DNA of 64,000 nt from Chitinophaga filiformis (GCF_023100805.1 NZ_CP095855.1:4753001-4817000), one strand, 5' to 3'. Numbered from the stretch's first letter, positions 1 to 8,837 are shown. Numbers and translations are program-made. The notes: generated by a model from the letters alone, not told the origin.

Positions 1-1
1 G

Positions 2-1810
2 ACCGCTAAACAACAGGCGCAGCTGGCCAAAGCGCGTAACAGCGACCAGACGGTGATGATCAGGGACAGTGCAGAGGTGGCATCAGCACAACCTAAAGGC
101 GGCATGCTTTCCTGGCACTTCCTCTGTAAAAATGCACGCGATGTGGCCTGGGCAGCTTCTACCGCATTCGTATGGGATGCAGCCAGAATTAACCTTCCAA
201 GCGGTAAAAAAGCACTGGCGCAGTCCGTATACCCTATAGAAAGCATCATGGCGCCTAATGGCTGGGTAAGATCGACAGAATTCGTAAAAGGCTGTATTGA
301 GATCTACTCCAAACAATGGTTTGAATATACTTACCCTGTTGCCACCAACGTTGCAGGTATCGTAGGTGGTATGGAATATCCCGGTATCGTTTTCTGCTCT
401 CATAGAAGTACCGGCGGTGGATTATGGGGTGTAACCGATCATGAATTCGGTCACAACTGGTTCCCGATGATCGTAGGCTCTAATGAAAGGAAATATGCCT
501 GGATGGATGAAGGCTTCAATACTTTTATCAACGATGGCTCCGGTAAAGTATTCAATAACGGAGAGTTTTACCAGAAACAACAGGGGCAGTCAATGGGACG
601 TGCTATGAGCGGAGATCCCATCATGAGCACTCCTGATGTGATCCAGAGCAGTTACCTGGGTATTGCAGCTTATTACAAACCAGCAATGGGCCTGGGAATA
701 CTGCGCGACTATATCCTCGGTAAAGAACGCTTCGACTATGCCTTCCGCACCTATGTTGAACGCTGGGCATTTAAACACCCTACGCCGTGGGATTTCTTCC
801 GTACAATGGAGAACGTAGCAGGTGAAGACCTGAGCTGGTTCTGGAGAGGCTGGTTCCTGAACAGCTGGAAGCTCGATCAGGCCGTGAAAGATGTAAAATA
901 TGTGAACAACGATCCTGCAAAAGGCGCACTGATCACTGTAGAAAACCTCGAGCAGATGGCACTCCCGGTAGTGCTTGCCGTTACCGACAGCAAGGGCCGG
1001 ACAGACACAGTAAAACTGCCTGCCGAGATCTGGCAGCGCGGCGGCAGCTGGACCTTCAAACATAATTCAGATTCCAGGATCACTAAAGTAGTAATTGATC
1101 CTGACAAAGCTTTCCCGGATGTGGATCCTTCCAACAATGTCTGGGCCGGTGGTTCGAAGAAAGTACCTGCCAATGTGAGCGCAAAGGACGTTCTCAACAA
1201 ATACCTGCAGGCCATTGGTGGTGTTGATAAGGTCAACGCCATCAAAGACCAGACTATCACGGCTACCGGTTCTGTTCAGGGTACTCAGATCAAAATGACA
1301 AAGAAATTCAAATCGCCCGACAAATTCCTGCTGGATGTATTCATCCCGATGATGAATGTTCACGCTACCAAACTTGTTGTAAACGGAGATAGCGTTTCTG
1401 CTATACAGATGGGTACACCTACACCGGTAGATGCTGCATCCAAAGAACGCATCAAAGCTAACCTGGCGCTGATCCCGGAAGTGGGCTACCTGAAAGATGG
1501 CGTTGAAATACACCTGTCGCCCAACATCGTTACTGACGACAACGGTACCGACACTTATCTCATCACCGTAAAAGAAGATGAGGATCTGGTTACTGAGTTA
1601 TATTACGATGTTACTACAGGCTTCCTGGTAAAGAAAATAAGCCGCAGCGGAGAACAGGAAACTGGTGCAATTGAAACCAGTGATTACAGAGACGTAAACG
1701 GTGTGAAATTCCCTTTCCTGCTGAAGAATAATATCGGTGGACAACAGATCGATTTCAGGGTAGACGAAATAAAAACAAACAGCGGTCTTACAGATACCGA
1801 TTTTAAATAA
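2..1810 (+). CDS. M1-family zinc aminopeptidase, 5' truncated by the window edge
   Basis: The frame is open to the left edge, so the start and N-terminal beta domain lie outside the window. The visible part carries the M1 metallopeptidase core: a GGMEYP exopeptidase-type motif (about base 370), the zinc motif HEFGH (from base 440) and a downstream WMDEGFN that supplies the third zinc ligand Glu. M1 enzymes remove N-terminal residues from peptides; in Bacteroidota many are exported, but the signal peptide cannot be seen here. After the peptidase part, the last ~190 residues form a separate domain beginning around 'LNKYLQAIGG'. It resembles the LolA/LppX-like outer-membrane lipoprotein sorting fold often appended to Bacteroidota peptidases; this assignment is inferred from pattern only. 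A strong terminator follows, so this is the last gene of its transcript. Confidence 0.9.
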   Translation, partial: TAKQQAQLAKARNSDQTVMIRDSAEVASAQPKGGMLSWHFLCKNARDVAWAASTAFVWDAARINLPSGKKALAQSVYPIESIMAPNGWVRSTEFVKGCIEIYSKQWFEYTYPVATNVAGIVGGMEYPGIVFCSHRSTGGGLWGVTDHEFGHNWFPMIVGSNERKYAWMDEGFNTFINDGSGKVFNNGEFYQKQQGQSMGRAMSGDPIMSTPDVIQSSYLGIAAYYKPAMGLGILRDYILGKERFDYAFRTYVERWAFKHPTPWDFFRTMENVAGEDLSWFWRGWFLNSWKLDQAVKDVKYVNNDPAKGALITVENLEQMALPVVLAVTDSKGRTDTVKLPAEIWQRGGSWTFKHNSDSRITKVVIDPDKAFPDVDPSNNVWAGGSKKVPANVSAKDVLNKYLQAIGGVDKVNAIKDQTITATGSVQGTQIKMTKKFKSPDKFLLDVFIPMMNVHATKLVVNGDSVSAIQMGTPTPVDAASKERIKANLALIPEVGYLKDGVEIHLSPNIVTDDNGTDTYLITVKEDEDLVTELYYDVTTGFLVKKISRSGEQETGAIETSDYRDVNGVKFPFLLKNNIGGQQIDFRVDEIKTNSGLTDTDFK

Positions 1811-1835
1811 CGTATACAGAAAAGATTATTTGTTG

Positions 1836-1902
1836 AAGGAGAGGCCCTTCTGTTGGTAAGTACTTATTATCCGGCAGAAGGGCCTCTCCTTTGGCTTTTT
1901 TT
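1836..1902 (+). terminator. Rho-independent terminator after the M1 peptidase gene
   Basis: A perfect 17-bp inverted repeat (1836-1852 with 1875-1891, AAGGAGAGGCCCTTCTG arm) is followed by a T-rich run ending near 1902. It lies 26 bases after the stop codon. Confidence 0.9.
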
Positions 1903-2024
1903 GTCCGTAATTATTTATATTGTGGATTATTACCTGTCCTGACTAAACAGGACAACTTGTGTATCATACAGGCCTATAACAACACTAACAAACCCCGGAA
2001 GCAATTCCAGTAAACCCAACGCGA

Positions 2025-3797
2025 ATGACGATAAAGGGGACATTTCGAGCAATTACCCTGATTGGTGCAGATACCCTTGATCTAAATGAGAGAAGCAGGA
2101 TCATTAAAGTAAACATTCTCGCCATAGTCACCGGTGTAATGGCATTATTCTTCGGGACATTCTTCTATATTGTCTCAGGAAAGCTTGGTCTTTTTTTAGG
2201 CACTTTCGTGGAAGGATCTGCCTGTTTTTATGTTATATTCCTCAACAAAAAACGCAAGTACGACATAGCCGCATTCTATCTGCAGATGATCCACAACGCA
2301 GCGACATTCTATTTTGGCTGTTTACTGTCGGACGTTGTCGAAGCCAGTTTGCTCGCTATATTTCTCATCGGAACATCCCTGCTGATTGTAAAAGATAAAA
2401 TGTTCCGCACTACCTGTATTGTAGTGGCAATGATCACGCTGGTCATGCTCGAAGTGAACAGGCTGGCGGGCATTATTCCGCCATATGATTTTAACCCGCT
2501 CAGCAAGATCGTTATCCATTATTCAGCTATACTTGTCATTGTATCCCTGAACATTCTCATCATTATGTTTTACGTAAAGCATAATGATGAACTGCTCAAG
2601 GCGCAGAAAGAACACAGCGAGAACCTGGAACATCAGGTGCAGATCAGGACTGCTGAACTGGAACAGGCCAATAACTATAAAAGCGTTTTTCTGCGGGAAA
2701 CCAACCATGAGATCCGCGTGCCACTGAATGCCATCTACTCCATCAGTCAGTTACTGCTGATGGATGCAAAAAAGAATAATGATACAACCTATATAAAACA
2801 GGCAGAACACCTCTGCGCTGCCAGCCATCACGCCCTGGATGTGATCAATAACGTGCTGGAATTATCGAGAATAGAAGCAGGCAAGTTGCATGAAGTACAC
2901 AATGAGGCTTTTGCCATCAGAGGTTTGCTGGACAATATCGTAGACACCGGCCAGTACATTGCGAAAGCAAAGGGTGTGCATATTGTACCGAACTATAATA
3001 AACGGAAACTTCCCACGCTTCTGGTCACCGACAAGGTAAAACTCACCCAGATCATTAACAACCTCCTGTTCAATGCAGTAAAATTCACGGCAGATAACAG
3101 CACCATTACTTTATCGGCGACTGTGGAAAATGACACCTGCTGCATCAAAGTAAAAGACCAGGGAGAAGGCATCAGCCAGGATATGATAGCTCCTATCTTC
3201 GATCCTTTCATTACAGGATGGAACAGCTTTTCCGGTGGCACCGGCCTGGGACTGCACATTGCCCGACATCTCGCTAACCTGCTGGGAGGTAACATTTCGG
3301 TGGAAAGCGTAGTAGGGAAAGGAACGGAATTCAGCTTGAGTTTTCCCTTGCAGGCCTGCGCAGTACCTGCCGCACAGGAAGAAGTACCTGAAATACGGAT
3401 GGACGAGGCTCCTTATGCCGGCGTAAAAGTGTTGGTCATAGAAGATGATGATATGAGCCGGATCTATCTGACACAATACCTGCGGAGGCTGGGATGTGAA
3501 TTGGAATCCTGCGGTACCGGCGCAGACACGATAGATTTGTTGCATCATTACACCCCCGATATCATCCTGGCAGACAGGCATCTGCCGGATATGGAAGCCG
3601 GAGAGATCCTGGCCTATGTAAGAAACGCACCTATGCTCAGAAGAGTTCCTGTGATAGTCATTTCAGGCGACGTTTTCGAAGAAGACAGGATCGCGACGAT
3701 CGAAGCCGGCGCCACTGATTACCTGATCAAACCGGTCGATTTTAAACTGTTGAATGTTGCCCTCAAAAAATGCCTGAATAGCCCGGCATTACTATAA
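2025..3797 (+). CDS. Hybrid membrane sensor histidine kinase with C-terminal receiver
   Basis: 590 residues. The N-terminal ~185 residues contain about five to six hydrophobic segments with no clear periplasmic sensor domain, then a short coiled linker (about 190-220). The HisKA H-box is NHEIRVPLN with H228. The ATPase domain shows the N box (NNLLFNAVKF), G1 (DQGEGIS) and G2 (GGTGLGLHI). A receiver domain begins at 'VLVIEDDD', with phospho-acceptor D517 in ADRHLPDM and the conserved Lys in IKPVD. It is therefore an inner-membrane hybrid kinase able to relay phosphate from its own receiver. No separate response regulator or phosphotransfer gene lies nearby, so the output is unknown. It has its own transcription context, between the terminator upstream and the terpene synthase 154 bases downstream. 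The ligand cannot be predicted. Confidence 0.92.
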   Translation: MTIKGTFRAITLIGADTLDLNERSRIIKVNILAIVTGVMALFFGTFFYIVSGKLGLFLGTFVEGSACFYVIFLNKKRKYDIAAFYLQMIHNAATFYFGCLLSDVVEASLLAIFLIGTSLLIVKDKMFRTTCIVVAMITLVMLEVNRLAGIIPPYDFNPLSKIVIHYSAILVIVSLNILIIMFYVKHNDELLKAQKEHSENLEHQVQIRTAELEQANNYKSVFLRETNHEIRVPLNAIYSISQLLLMDAKKNNDTTYIKQAEHLCAASHHALDVINNVLELSRIEAGKLHEVHNEAFAIRGLLDNIVDTGQYIAKAKGVHIVPNYNKRKLPTLLVTDKVKLTQIINNLLFNAVKFTADNSTITLSATVENDTCCIKVKDQGEGISQDMIAPIFDPFITGWNSFSGGTGLGLHIARHLANLLGGNISVESVVGKGTEFSLSFPLQACAVPAAQEEVPEIRMDEAPYAGVKVLVIEDDDMSRIYLTQYLRRLGCELESCGTGADTIDLLHHYTPDIILADRHLPDMEAGEILAYVRNAPMLRRVPVIVISGDVFEEDRIATIEAGATDYLIKPVDFKLLNVALKKCLNSPALL

Positions 3798-3951
3798 GCT
3801 TTCTTCCCCCTGTTGACGGATCATCCTGGTCCAGGCCGCATAACTACTCATCTTCCTGACTCTCACGTCATTTGACTGCGATTATGTCGCGTCATCACAG
3901 TACATTTTTGTCTGAATTAGTTTTCTCCTCTCACTTTTAAACCCAATTTTT

Positions 3952-4926
3952 ATGCAACCAATTAACGTTCCATTACTCAATTGTCCGTTTGAGGCAAAGA
4001 TCAGCCCTTTTGTGTCTGAAATTGACAGGCACACTTCCTCCTGGCTGCAGGAATTCAACCTGCTGCAATCAGACGAAGCGTACGACCGCTTCCGTAAGTA
4101 CAAATTTGCCTGGATGACGGCCCGCACCTATCCGGACGCAGACCTGGATTTCCTATGCACGGCCAATGATCTGAACACCTGGCTGTTTGTACTGGATGAT
4201 CTGCTGGACCATGTTACTCCCGAGACTTCAGCGTACCGGGAGCAGGGCTACCTGCAACAGGTTATTACTGACTTTGTTAATGTACTGCGGTACGACAAAT
4301 GCATCGGCAGGGAAACCAACCCGGTACTCGCAGCGCTTAGCGACTTCTGGAACAAGATGCGGCAGCTAAGTACAGTGTCATGGCAATGCCAGTTCACACT
4401 CAGCCTGAAAGCCACCTTTGAGGCTGCTGTATGGGAAGCTGAGAACGCGAAACAGCGGAGACATCCTTCCGTGTTTCAGTACATGCAGATGCGTCCTTTC
4501 TTCAGCGGCGCCAACCTGGGCACAGACATGCTCGAAGTAGCAGCACAGACCTACCTCCCTGTTTTCGTACTACAGAATGAGCAGTTCCAAAAGCTGGTCG
4601 ACCTTGCACGGCGGGCAGTATGCTGGGCGAATGATCTCTTTTCACTGTCCAAAGAACTGGCCCATGGAGACGATCATAATCTTGTAGTGGTGATCGAACA
4701 TGAACAACAGATCAGCCTTGAGGAAGCTATTGCTGAAACAGCCGCTATCCATAATCGGGAAATAGCGCTTTTCAACGAGCTGAGAACCCAGCTGCCTTCA
4801 TTTGGCGCTCACATCGACCTTTCCATCCAACGTCACCTGGATGCATTGGGAACCATGGTACGTGGGTTCATGGACTGGTCCATCTACGATACCGCCAGGT
4901 ATGAATTCAATTACACTGCCAGATAA
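3952..4926 (+). CDS. Class I terpene synthase (bacterial terpene cyclase)
   Basis: 324 residues, the usual length for a bacterial single-domain class I terpene cyclase. The metal-binding aspartate-rich motif is DDLLD at 82-86. The NSE motif is NDLFSLSKE at 227-235 (N227, S231, E235), and an RY pair lies near the C-terminus (about 316-317). These enzymes ionise a prenyl diphosphate (GPP, FPP or GGPP) with three Mg2+ ions and cyclise it in the cytosol. The product cannot be read from sequence. Chitinophaga pinensis is known to encode such enzymes, including an 18-hydroxydolabella-3,7-diene synthase, but I cannot say whether this is an orthologue. No prenyltransferase or P450 lies next to it, so it is an orphan gene. 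Start chosen at the ATG before 'MQPINVPLLNC'; the motif spacing to the N-terminus is normal. Confidence 0.9.
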   Translation: MQPINVPLLNCPFEAKISPFVSEIDRHTSSWLQEFNLLQSDEAYDRFRKYKFAWMTARTYPDADLDFLCTANDLNTWLFVLDDLLDHVTPETSAYREQGYLQQVITDFVNVLRYDKCIGRETNPVLAALSDFWNKMRQLSTVSWQCQFTLSLKATFEAAVWEAENAKQRRHPSVFQYMQMRPFFSGANLGTDMLEVAAQTYLPVFVLQNEQFQKLVDLARRAVCWANDLFSLSKELAHGDDHNLVVVIEHEQQISLEEAIAETAAIHNREIALFNELRTQLPSFGAHIDLSIQRHLDALGTMVRGFMDWSIYDTARYEFNYTAR

Positions 4927-5357
4927 TGCTATCCTGTAAATAATGCTATCCTATGGCCTGGCAGGAGCCTTTTCCTGCCAGGTATCTCCCCCGGCTGTAC
5001 GACCTGCTGTAACTGCGGTCACCACCGTCGGCAGCCGGTAATAAGCCCTGGAAGCTGCGCAGATGCCTTCCCCCGAAACCTGTCGGCCGTAACTTGTCTA
5101 TCTATTGCGTTGCTAACCATTTCATAGCAATTTTGCCAATCCGGTAAGATGCTGATAATCAACATATTTAAAAAGTGTTCAGTTTCCGCTTGGTAATGTT
5201 TAATATAATTTTATATATTTAACGTCGTTGTAGTGCGGGAGTAGTAATGCCCCTCCCAGTGGAAAAACCTAATGCCCTGATTGCCAGACGTGAAAGATAG
5301 ACCCGGTTTATTGAAAACTAAAACCTGAATTTTAATCATATACATAATCCTGCTATC
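4927..5357. other. Intergenic region with a 10-bp hairpin (4957-4982)
   Basis: No coding sequence is visible. A perfect hairpin, CCTGGCAGGA / TCCTGCCAGG with a 6-base loop (4957-4966 and 4973-4982), lies 30 bases after the terpene synthase stop and probably ends that transcript, although no T-run follows. The stretch 5150-5340 becomes AT-rich and should hold the promoter of the actin-like gene; I could not assign boxes with confidence. Confidence 0.5.
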
Positions 5358-6413
5358 ATGAAAGTAACACCTATCAGCTTTCCGAGTGTTTTCGAAACTG
5401 CGTATGGTAACACAGAAAATTCCTCAAAAGACTTATTGAATGGATTGAAGATCAAAAAAGATGAAAACTGGTATATAGTCGGGAACCTGGCAAGACGGGG
5501 TGGGATCAACCCTGGTCGTGTCACCAATGCCGCCCCACAGGAGGACGATTATGAGATCCTGTTCAAGGCCGGACTGGTGAATGTACTGGATAGGGTGCAG
5601 CAGCCATTGTCCATTACCATGGGTTTTCCGTTTTCAACGTACAACATCTATAAAGGCGCAGCAGAGAACTTCCTGAACAAACGCCATTTCCTCATAGAAT
5701 ATGATACGCATACTTTCAACAATAAAGGCGCTATCAAAAAAGGGATGCTGGACATTGAGCGGTATGAAGTGATCCCAGAGATTGTGGGAGGTATTATCGG
5801 TTTGAAAAAGACCATCAGTGATCCTAAGACTGAAAACTTTATCGCTGTCAGTTTCGGTTTTGGTACTATTGAGGGAGGTATGGCAACGGCGGATGGCCTC
5901 ATTCACCGTACCTGCTTCAGCTCTCACGGTATCAAGTATGCCATCAACAACCTGGCCCGCGAGCTGAACAAACAATACTACCTGGATATGAAAAATGAGC
6001 ACCAGCTGGACGATGCTTTCATGAAAGGTTCTATCTTTACCAACAGGAAACGTATTGACCTGAAGGATGTACGCAAGGCTTTATTGACCCAGTACTACAA
6101 GGAAGTGGTGTCTCCGCTGATGAGGAACTACTTTACCGACCAGGACTTTGAAAACTGTAGCAAGATCTACCTCATGGGTGGAGGTGCACACTACCGCGAA
6201 CTGACGGATGCTTTCATGGAAGATTTTAAAGACTTCATTCCCGTTGAAGTAGCACCGAATCCTGAAAATCTTGTAAGCATAGGCTATTTGTACAACTCTT
6301 TAAGAATATCAGACGACAAACATCATCGCAGTGTAGGGCTTGACCTGGGCAATGCATCCTCGATCATTTCTATTTTTGAAGAAGAAACTTTATCTGCTGG
6401 CTCAAATTTGTGA
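5358..6413 (+). CDS. Actin-like (ParM/ALP-type) ATPase with C-terminal phosphate-1 motif (apparent circular permutation)
   Basis: 351 residues. ParM/Ta0583-type actins start with the phosphate-1 strand-loop (LDxGxxxT/S) followed by an 'ITFPS' segment. This protein begins directly at that second segment (PISFPSVF, residues 5-12). It continues through 'YIVGNLARRGG' and a phosphate-2-like loop SFGFGTIEGG (165-174), to the adenosine motif MGGGAH (around 274-276). The missing phosphate-1 motif appears at the very end: SVGLDLGNASSIISI, with D329. The fold is therefore read as circularly permuted. The phosphate-2 position normally held by the catalytic Asp is Ser165. A bactofilin gene follows immediately, suggesting a cytoskeletal pair. 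No ParR-like partner or iterated centromere was seen, so a plasmid-partition role is not supported. Start is the ATG at 5358; no in-frame N-terminal phosphate-1 motif was seen ahead of it. Confidence 0.82.
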   Translation: MKVTPISFPSVFETAYGNTENSSKDLLNGLKIKKDENWYIVGNLARRGGINPGRVTNAAPQEDDYEILFKAGLVNVLDRVQQPLSITMGFPFSTYNIYKGAAENFLNKRHFLIEYDTHTFNNKGAIKKGMLDIERYEVIPEIVGGIIGLKKTISDPKTENFIAVSFGFGTIEGGMATADGLIHRTCFSSHGIKYAINNLARELNKQYYLDMKNEHQLDDAFMKGSIFTNRKRIDLKDVRKALLTQYYKEVVSPLMRNYFTDQDFENCSKIYLMGGGAHYRELTDAFMEDFKDFIPVEVAPNPENLVSIGYLYNSLRISDDKHHRSVGLDLGNASSIISIFEEETLSAGSNL

Positions 6414-6459
6414 TGTGCTTCCCTTGAAAGAGTTAATCAAAAAGGCTTTTGGAAAGGAC

Positions 6460-6861
6460 ATGTTCCTTATTCCAAGCCAGGTGTCCGTACAGGGCGCCGT
6501 CGAATCCACTATTCCCGGACGTATTGATGGCAATATAAGAGGCGATGTCCGTACAGAGGGCATGCTTGTCATAGGTAAAAGCGCAAATATCCGCGGTAAT
6601 ATCTATGCAACAGACCTTGTTGCCTACGGAAAGATCTATGGGGATATTATTGTAAGCAATAAAGCTGTTATCAGCAACAAAGCATATGTAAAGGGAGATG
6701 TGACCGCACTCGTGCTGGAAGTTGAACAGGATGCCGTCATTGAAGGCGCCATCCGCAAACATCCGACGGAGGCTGACGATGTCGTTCCCCCTCCTGCTGA
6801 AGAAGACGTTGAGAAGCCACAGCCTGCTGAAGACGAAGAGCAGGCAAGTTCGTGGTTTTGA
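6460..6861 (+). CDS. Bactofilin-family cytoskeletal protein
   Basis: About 133 residues from ATG 6460. The central part is a bactofilin (DUF583) beta-helix: repeated 6-residue turns such as 'GAVESTIPGRIDGNIRGDV', 'GNIYATDLVAYGKIYGDI' and 'GDVTALVLEVEQDAVIEGAI'. It is followed by an acidic, proline-rich tail (PPPAEEDVEKPQPAEDEEQ) ending in SSWF. Bactofilins polymerise without nucleotide into membrane-associated filaments that organise cell-wall enzymes. The frame is open upstream: ATG 6340 would overlap the actin-like gene by 74 bases, while GTG 6415 and TTG 6424 would start just after its stop. I prefer 6460 because the beta-helix begins right there, but 6415 is a serious alternative. Co-transcription with the actin-like gene is very likely given the spacing. 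Confidence 0.85.
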   Translation: MFLIPSQVSVQGAVESTIPGRIDGNIRGDVRTEGMLVIGKSANIRGNIYATDLVAYGKIYGDIIVSNKAVISNKAYVKGDVTALVLEVEQDAVIEGAIRKHPTEADDVVPPPAEEDVEKPQPAEDEEQASSWF

Positions 6862-7132
6862 TAAATTATTGGTCTTGAGAGCCCACCGTTAGCTGGTGAC
6901 GTATAGAAAACTGGTTTGTGGTTGCTGATAAATTTCCCGGATGATCAATTACAAGCCGGACGAGGATTAACTTAAAATGATTCTTGTTCACAAACTGTAG
7001 TTGATCATTTTTTTATTGGCATGATCAAGGCATAAAAAAACGTATCATCATGATACGGACATCTTATAGTTCAATTTAGGGGAATTCAATTTGAAATGTA
7101 ATACGCATCAGTGATCACTTTTCGCACGTCAA
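6862..7132. other. Intergenic region between convergent genes
   Basis: The bactofilin gene and the minus-strand small ORF converge here. The sequence is AT-rich with several T and A runs (about 7000-7045), and I see no gene or strong hairpin. Confidence 0.4.
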
Positions 7133-7306
7133 TTAAAAGCGCAGTCTAGGTTTCTTTTGTGGAGGAAGTTGTCTCCTCAGTTTCTCTTTCAGCCCCTGGA
7201 CCGGCTTGAAAAAAGCTGCAGTTTCTGCATCACTTAGCACCCTGGCCTTGCCATTCTTTATCAGCGTGGCCAGAATTTCCGCTGATCTGCTTAAAGTAAT
7301 TGCCAT
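7133..7306 (-). CDS. Small basic protein (57 aa), partner of the papain-like gene
   Basis: Start ATG at 7306, stop at 7133. The product is 57 residues, begins MAITLSRSAEILATL and ends with a strongly basic, proline-containing tail (QLPPQKKPRLRF). It has no signal peptide or membrane segment. Its start lies one base after the TGA of the upstream 509-residue gene, so the two are translationally coupled. I do not recognise the family. The tight coupling and basic tail would fit a small accessory or binding partner; a toxin-antitoxin role is possible but unsupported. Confidence rests on the open frame, the one-base spacing and a protein-like composition. Confidence 0.6.
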   Translation of the reverse strand: MAITLSRSAEILATLIKNGKARVLSDAETAAFFKPVQGLKEKLRRQLPPQKKPRLRF

Positions 7307-7307
7307 T

Positions 7308-8837
7308 TCAAAACCCTTTTAAATTATTTATGTAAACACTAAAATTACCCAAATCTAAACATTTCTTTACCAATCTGTTCTTCCTTCCGTTCCAACTATA
7401 AAAAATGTTTTTATAGCCACCAAAGATAAGTGCACTGTAACCATCGGGATTGGGTTCAGTTGCATCAAGGATAAACAATCCGAATGCTTGCCTTCTCTTA
7501 ATATTCACTTTATCTGATATTTCAGCTACCCATATGAACTCAGACATAAACATATCAGTAATATATTCTCTGGCGTCAGAATTGAAGTTTATACTACGAG
7601 CGATGTAGTCTTTATAAGATCGGCTGGAAGCCAAGAATAACCGAACAAAAATCTCAGTGCCATTGGCAATGGGAAAAGTTCCTCTCAGTAAAAGCTCTTT
7701 TATATAAGCCTTGGCTGTAATTGCTTCGAGATACAGTTTTGGATGTAGAGGCACAATAAACTCGTTAATTCTACAGGCCTTCCAATCCGGGCCATTATAG
7801 TGTAATGCAGGAGTATCAAAAGACTGCAACCGATATGGAGGCATATTATCGTCTATAAATACAATTTTTCTGGGAATGTCATCATTATCAAAGAACAGAA
7901 TGCCTTTATCTCTAATAATAGACTTTAAGTCACTATCAGACTCCTCGGAAACCAAGAGATTGTCTGTCAACTCGTCTGTTGTTTGCGTCCGACCGATAGC
8001 TATCAATGCGTGGCCAATCGTTCCCGTTCGATGACTGTTATCCATTCCAAGTATCAGAGGCAGACCACTTTCAATGTAGCTCGAAAAGGCCCGCCGGAAT
8101 AAGATATCTCCTAACTCGTCCCGGGTATAAATTTTAGCACCGAATCCAAGCTCCCTGATGGCAAAGCTGATTTGTTCGGTCAGCAAGCCTTCTGTAGGTA
8201 TCAGTCGTGCATGAGAGCGACTTTTAATAATCTCCGCGATCATAGATGGAGGCACCGGACTATATTCCGCATACCTGGATGAAAAATATTCCATAACGGC
8301 CCAGATCGAAGTTTCAGCACAACTGATCATTTCAGCATCCTGAGAAGAATGAGGAAACCCTTCTGCCACCAATTTTACAGCGTGAACACTGGACGGGTAG
8401 CTGGAAGTAACACAAAGAAAATTATCTTCCTGCAGCGCCTTCGGATGTATAATACTCCTTCCTATGACGTTGGGGATCGTTGGCCTAAGCACCATAAAAC
8501 CATAGTACCTCTCCTGGAGTGTTGACAAGCCTGCATGCTCTCTGAAATCGCTTGCGGAAAGCGGACCATCGAAGAAAGACAAACGGATACAGTCCTTTTT
8601 ATAGTCTTTTAATTTCGTGGCGAAATAGGAATAATAAGTATCCCGATACATACTGTCGGCGTAGGGTGCTTCAATAACGAAATGTACAGTAGGCTTGAGC
8701 TTTTTTATTGACTCCAGTACGACGTTATCATATATGGAAGCCGCTGTACCATTGGGAATTTCCCACTCATTCGCGAAAAGAGCTGTTAATTCTGTTCGTA
8801 ATTCTGTTGGATTACAAATTCTCGTTAGTCCCGTCAT
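7308..8837 (-). CDS. Uncharacterised protein with a papain/C39-like cysteine peptidase core
   Basis: 509 residues, no signal peptide. The middle section has the layout of a papain-fold (C39-like) peptidase: Q166 as possible oxyanion residue, C173 at the start of a helix (ISCAETSIWAVMEYF), H276 in the strand 'GHALIAIG', and D329/D330 in 'VFIDDNMPP'. The flanking ~150 residues on the N-side and ~170 on the C-side match nothing I know. The likely activity is proteolysis or peptide/isopeptide cleavage in the cytosol, inferred from the triad pattern alone. It forms a two-gene operon with the 57-residue ORF downstream. Upstream, the terminator of the next gene isolates it. The gene looks more AT-rich than its neighbours, which may hint at transfer. 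A transglutaminase-like fold with the same C-H-D order is an alternative reading. Confidence 0.75.
   Translation of the reverse strand: MTGLTRICNPTELRTELTALFANEWEIPNGTAASIYDNVVLESIKKLKPTVHFVIEAPYADSMYRDTYYSYFATKLKDYKKDCIRLSFFDGPLSASDFREHAGLSTLQERYYGFMVLRPTIPNVIGRSIIHPKALQEDNFLCVTSSYPSSVHAVKLVAEGFPHSSQDAEMISCAETSIWAVMEYFSSRYAEYSPVPPSMIAEIIKSRSHARLIPTEGLLTEQISFAIRELGFGAKIYTRDELGDILFRRAFSSYIESGLPLILGMDNSHRTGTIGHALIAIGRTQTTDELTDNLLVSEESDSDLKSIIRDKGILFFDNDDIPRKIVFIDDNMPPYRLQSFDTPALHYNGPDWKACRINEFIVPLHPKLYLEAITAKAYIKELLLRGTFPIANGTEIFVRLFLASSRSYKDYIARSINFNSDAREYITDMFMSEFIWVAEISDKVNIKRRQAFGLFILDATEPNPDGYSALIFGGYKNIFYSWNGRKNRLVKKCLDLGNFSVYINNLKGF

Noticed and set aside
5358..6413. Plasmid partition (ParM) system
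   Set aside because: No ParR-like gene, no iterated centromere and no replication gene nearby; the neighbour is a bactofilin.
6340..6459. Long N-terminal extension of the bactofilin from ATG 6340
   Set aside because: It would overlap the actin-like gene by 74 bases, and the extra residues before 6415 are just that gene read in another frame.
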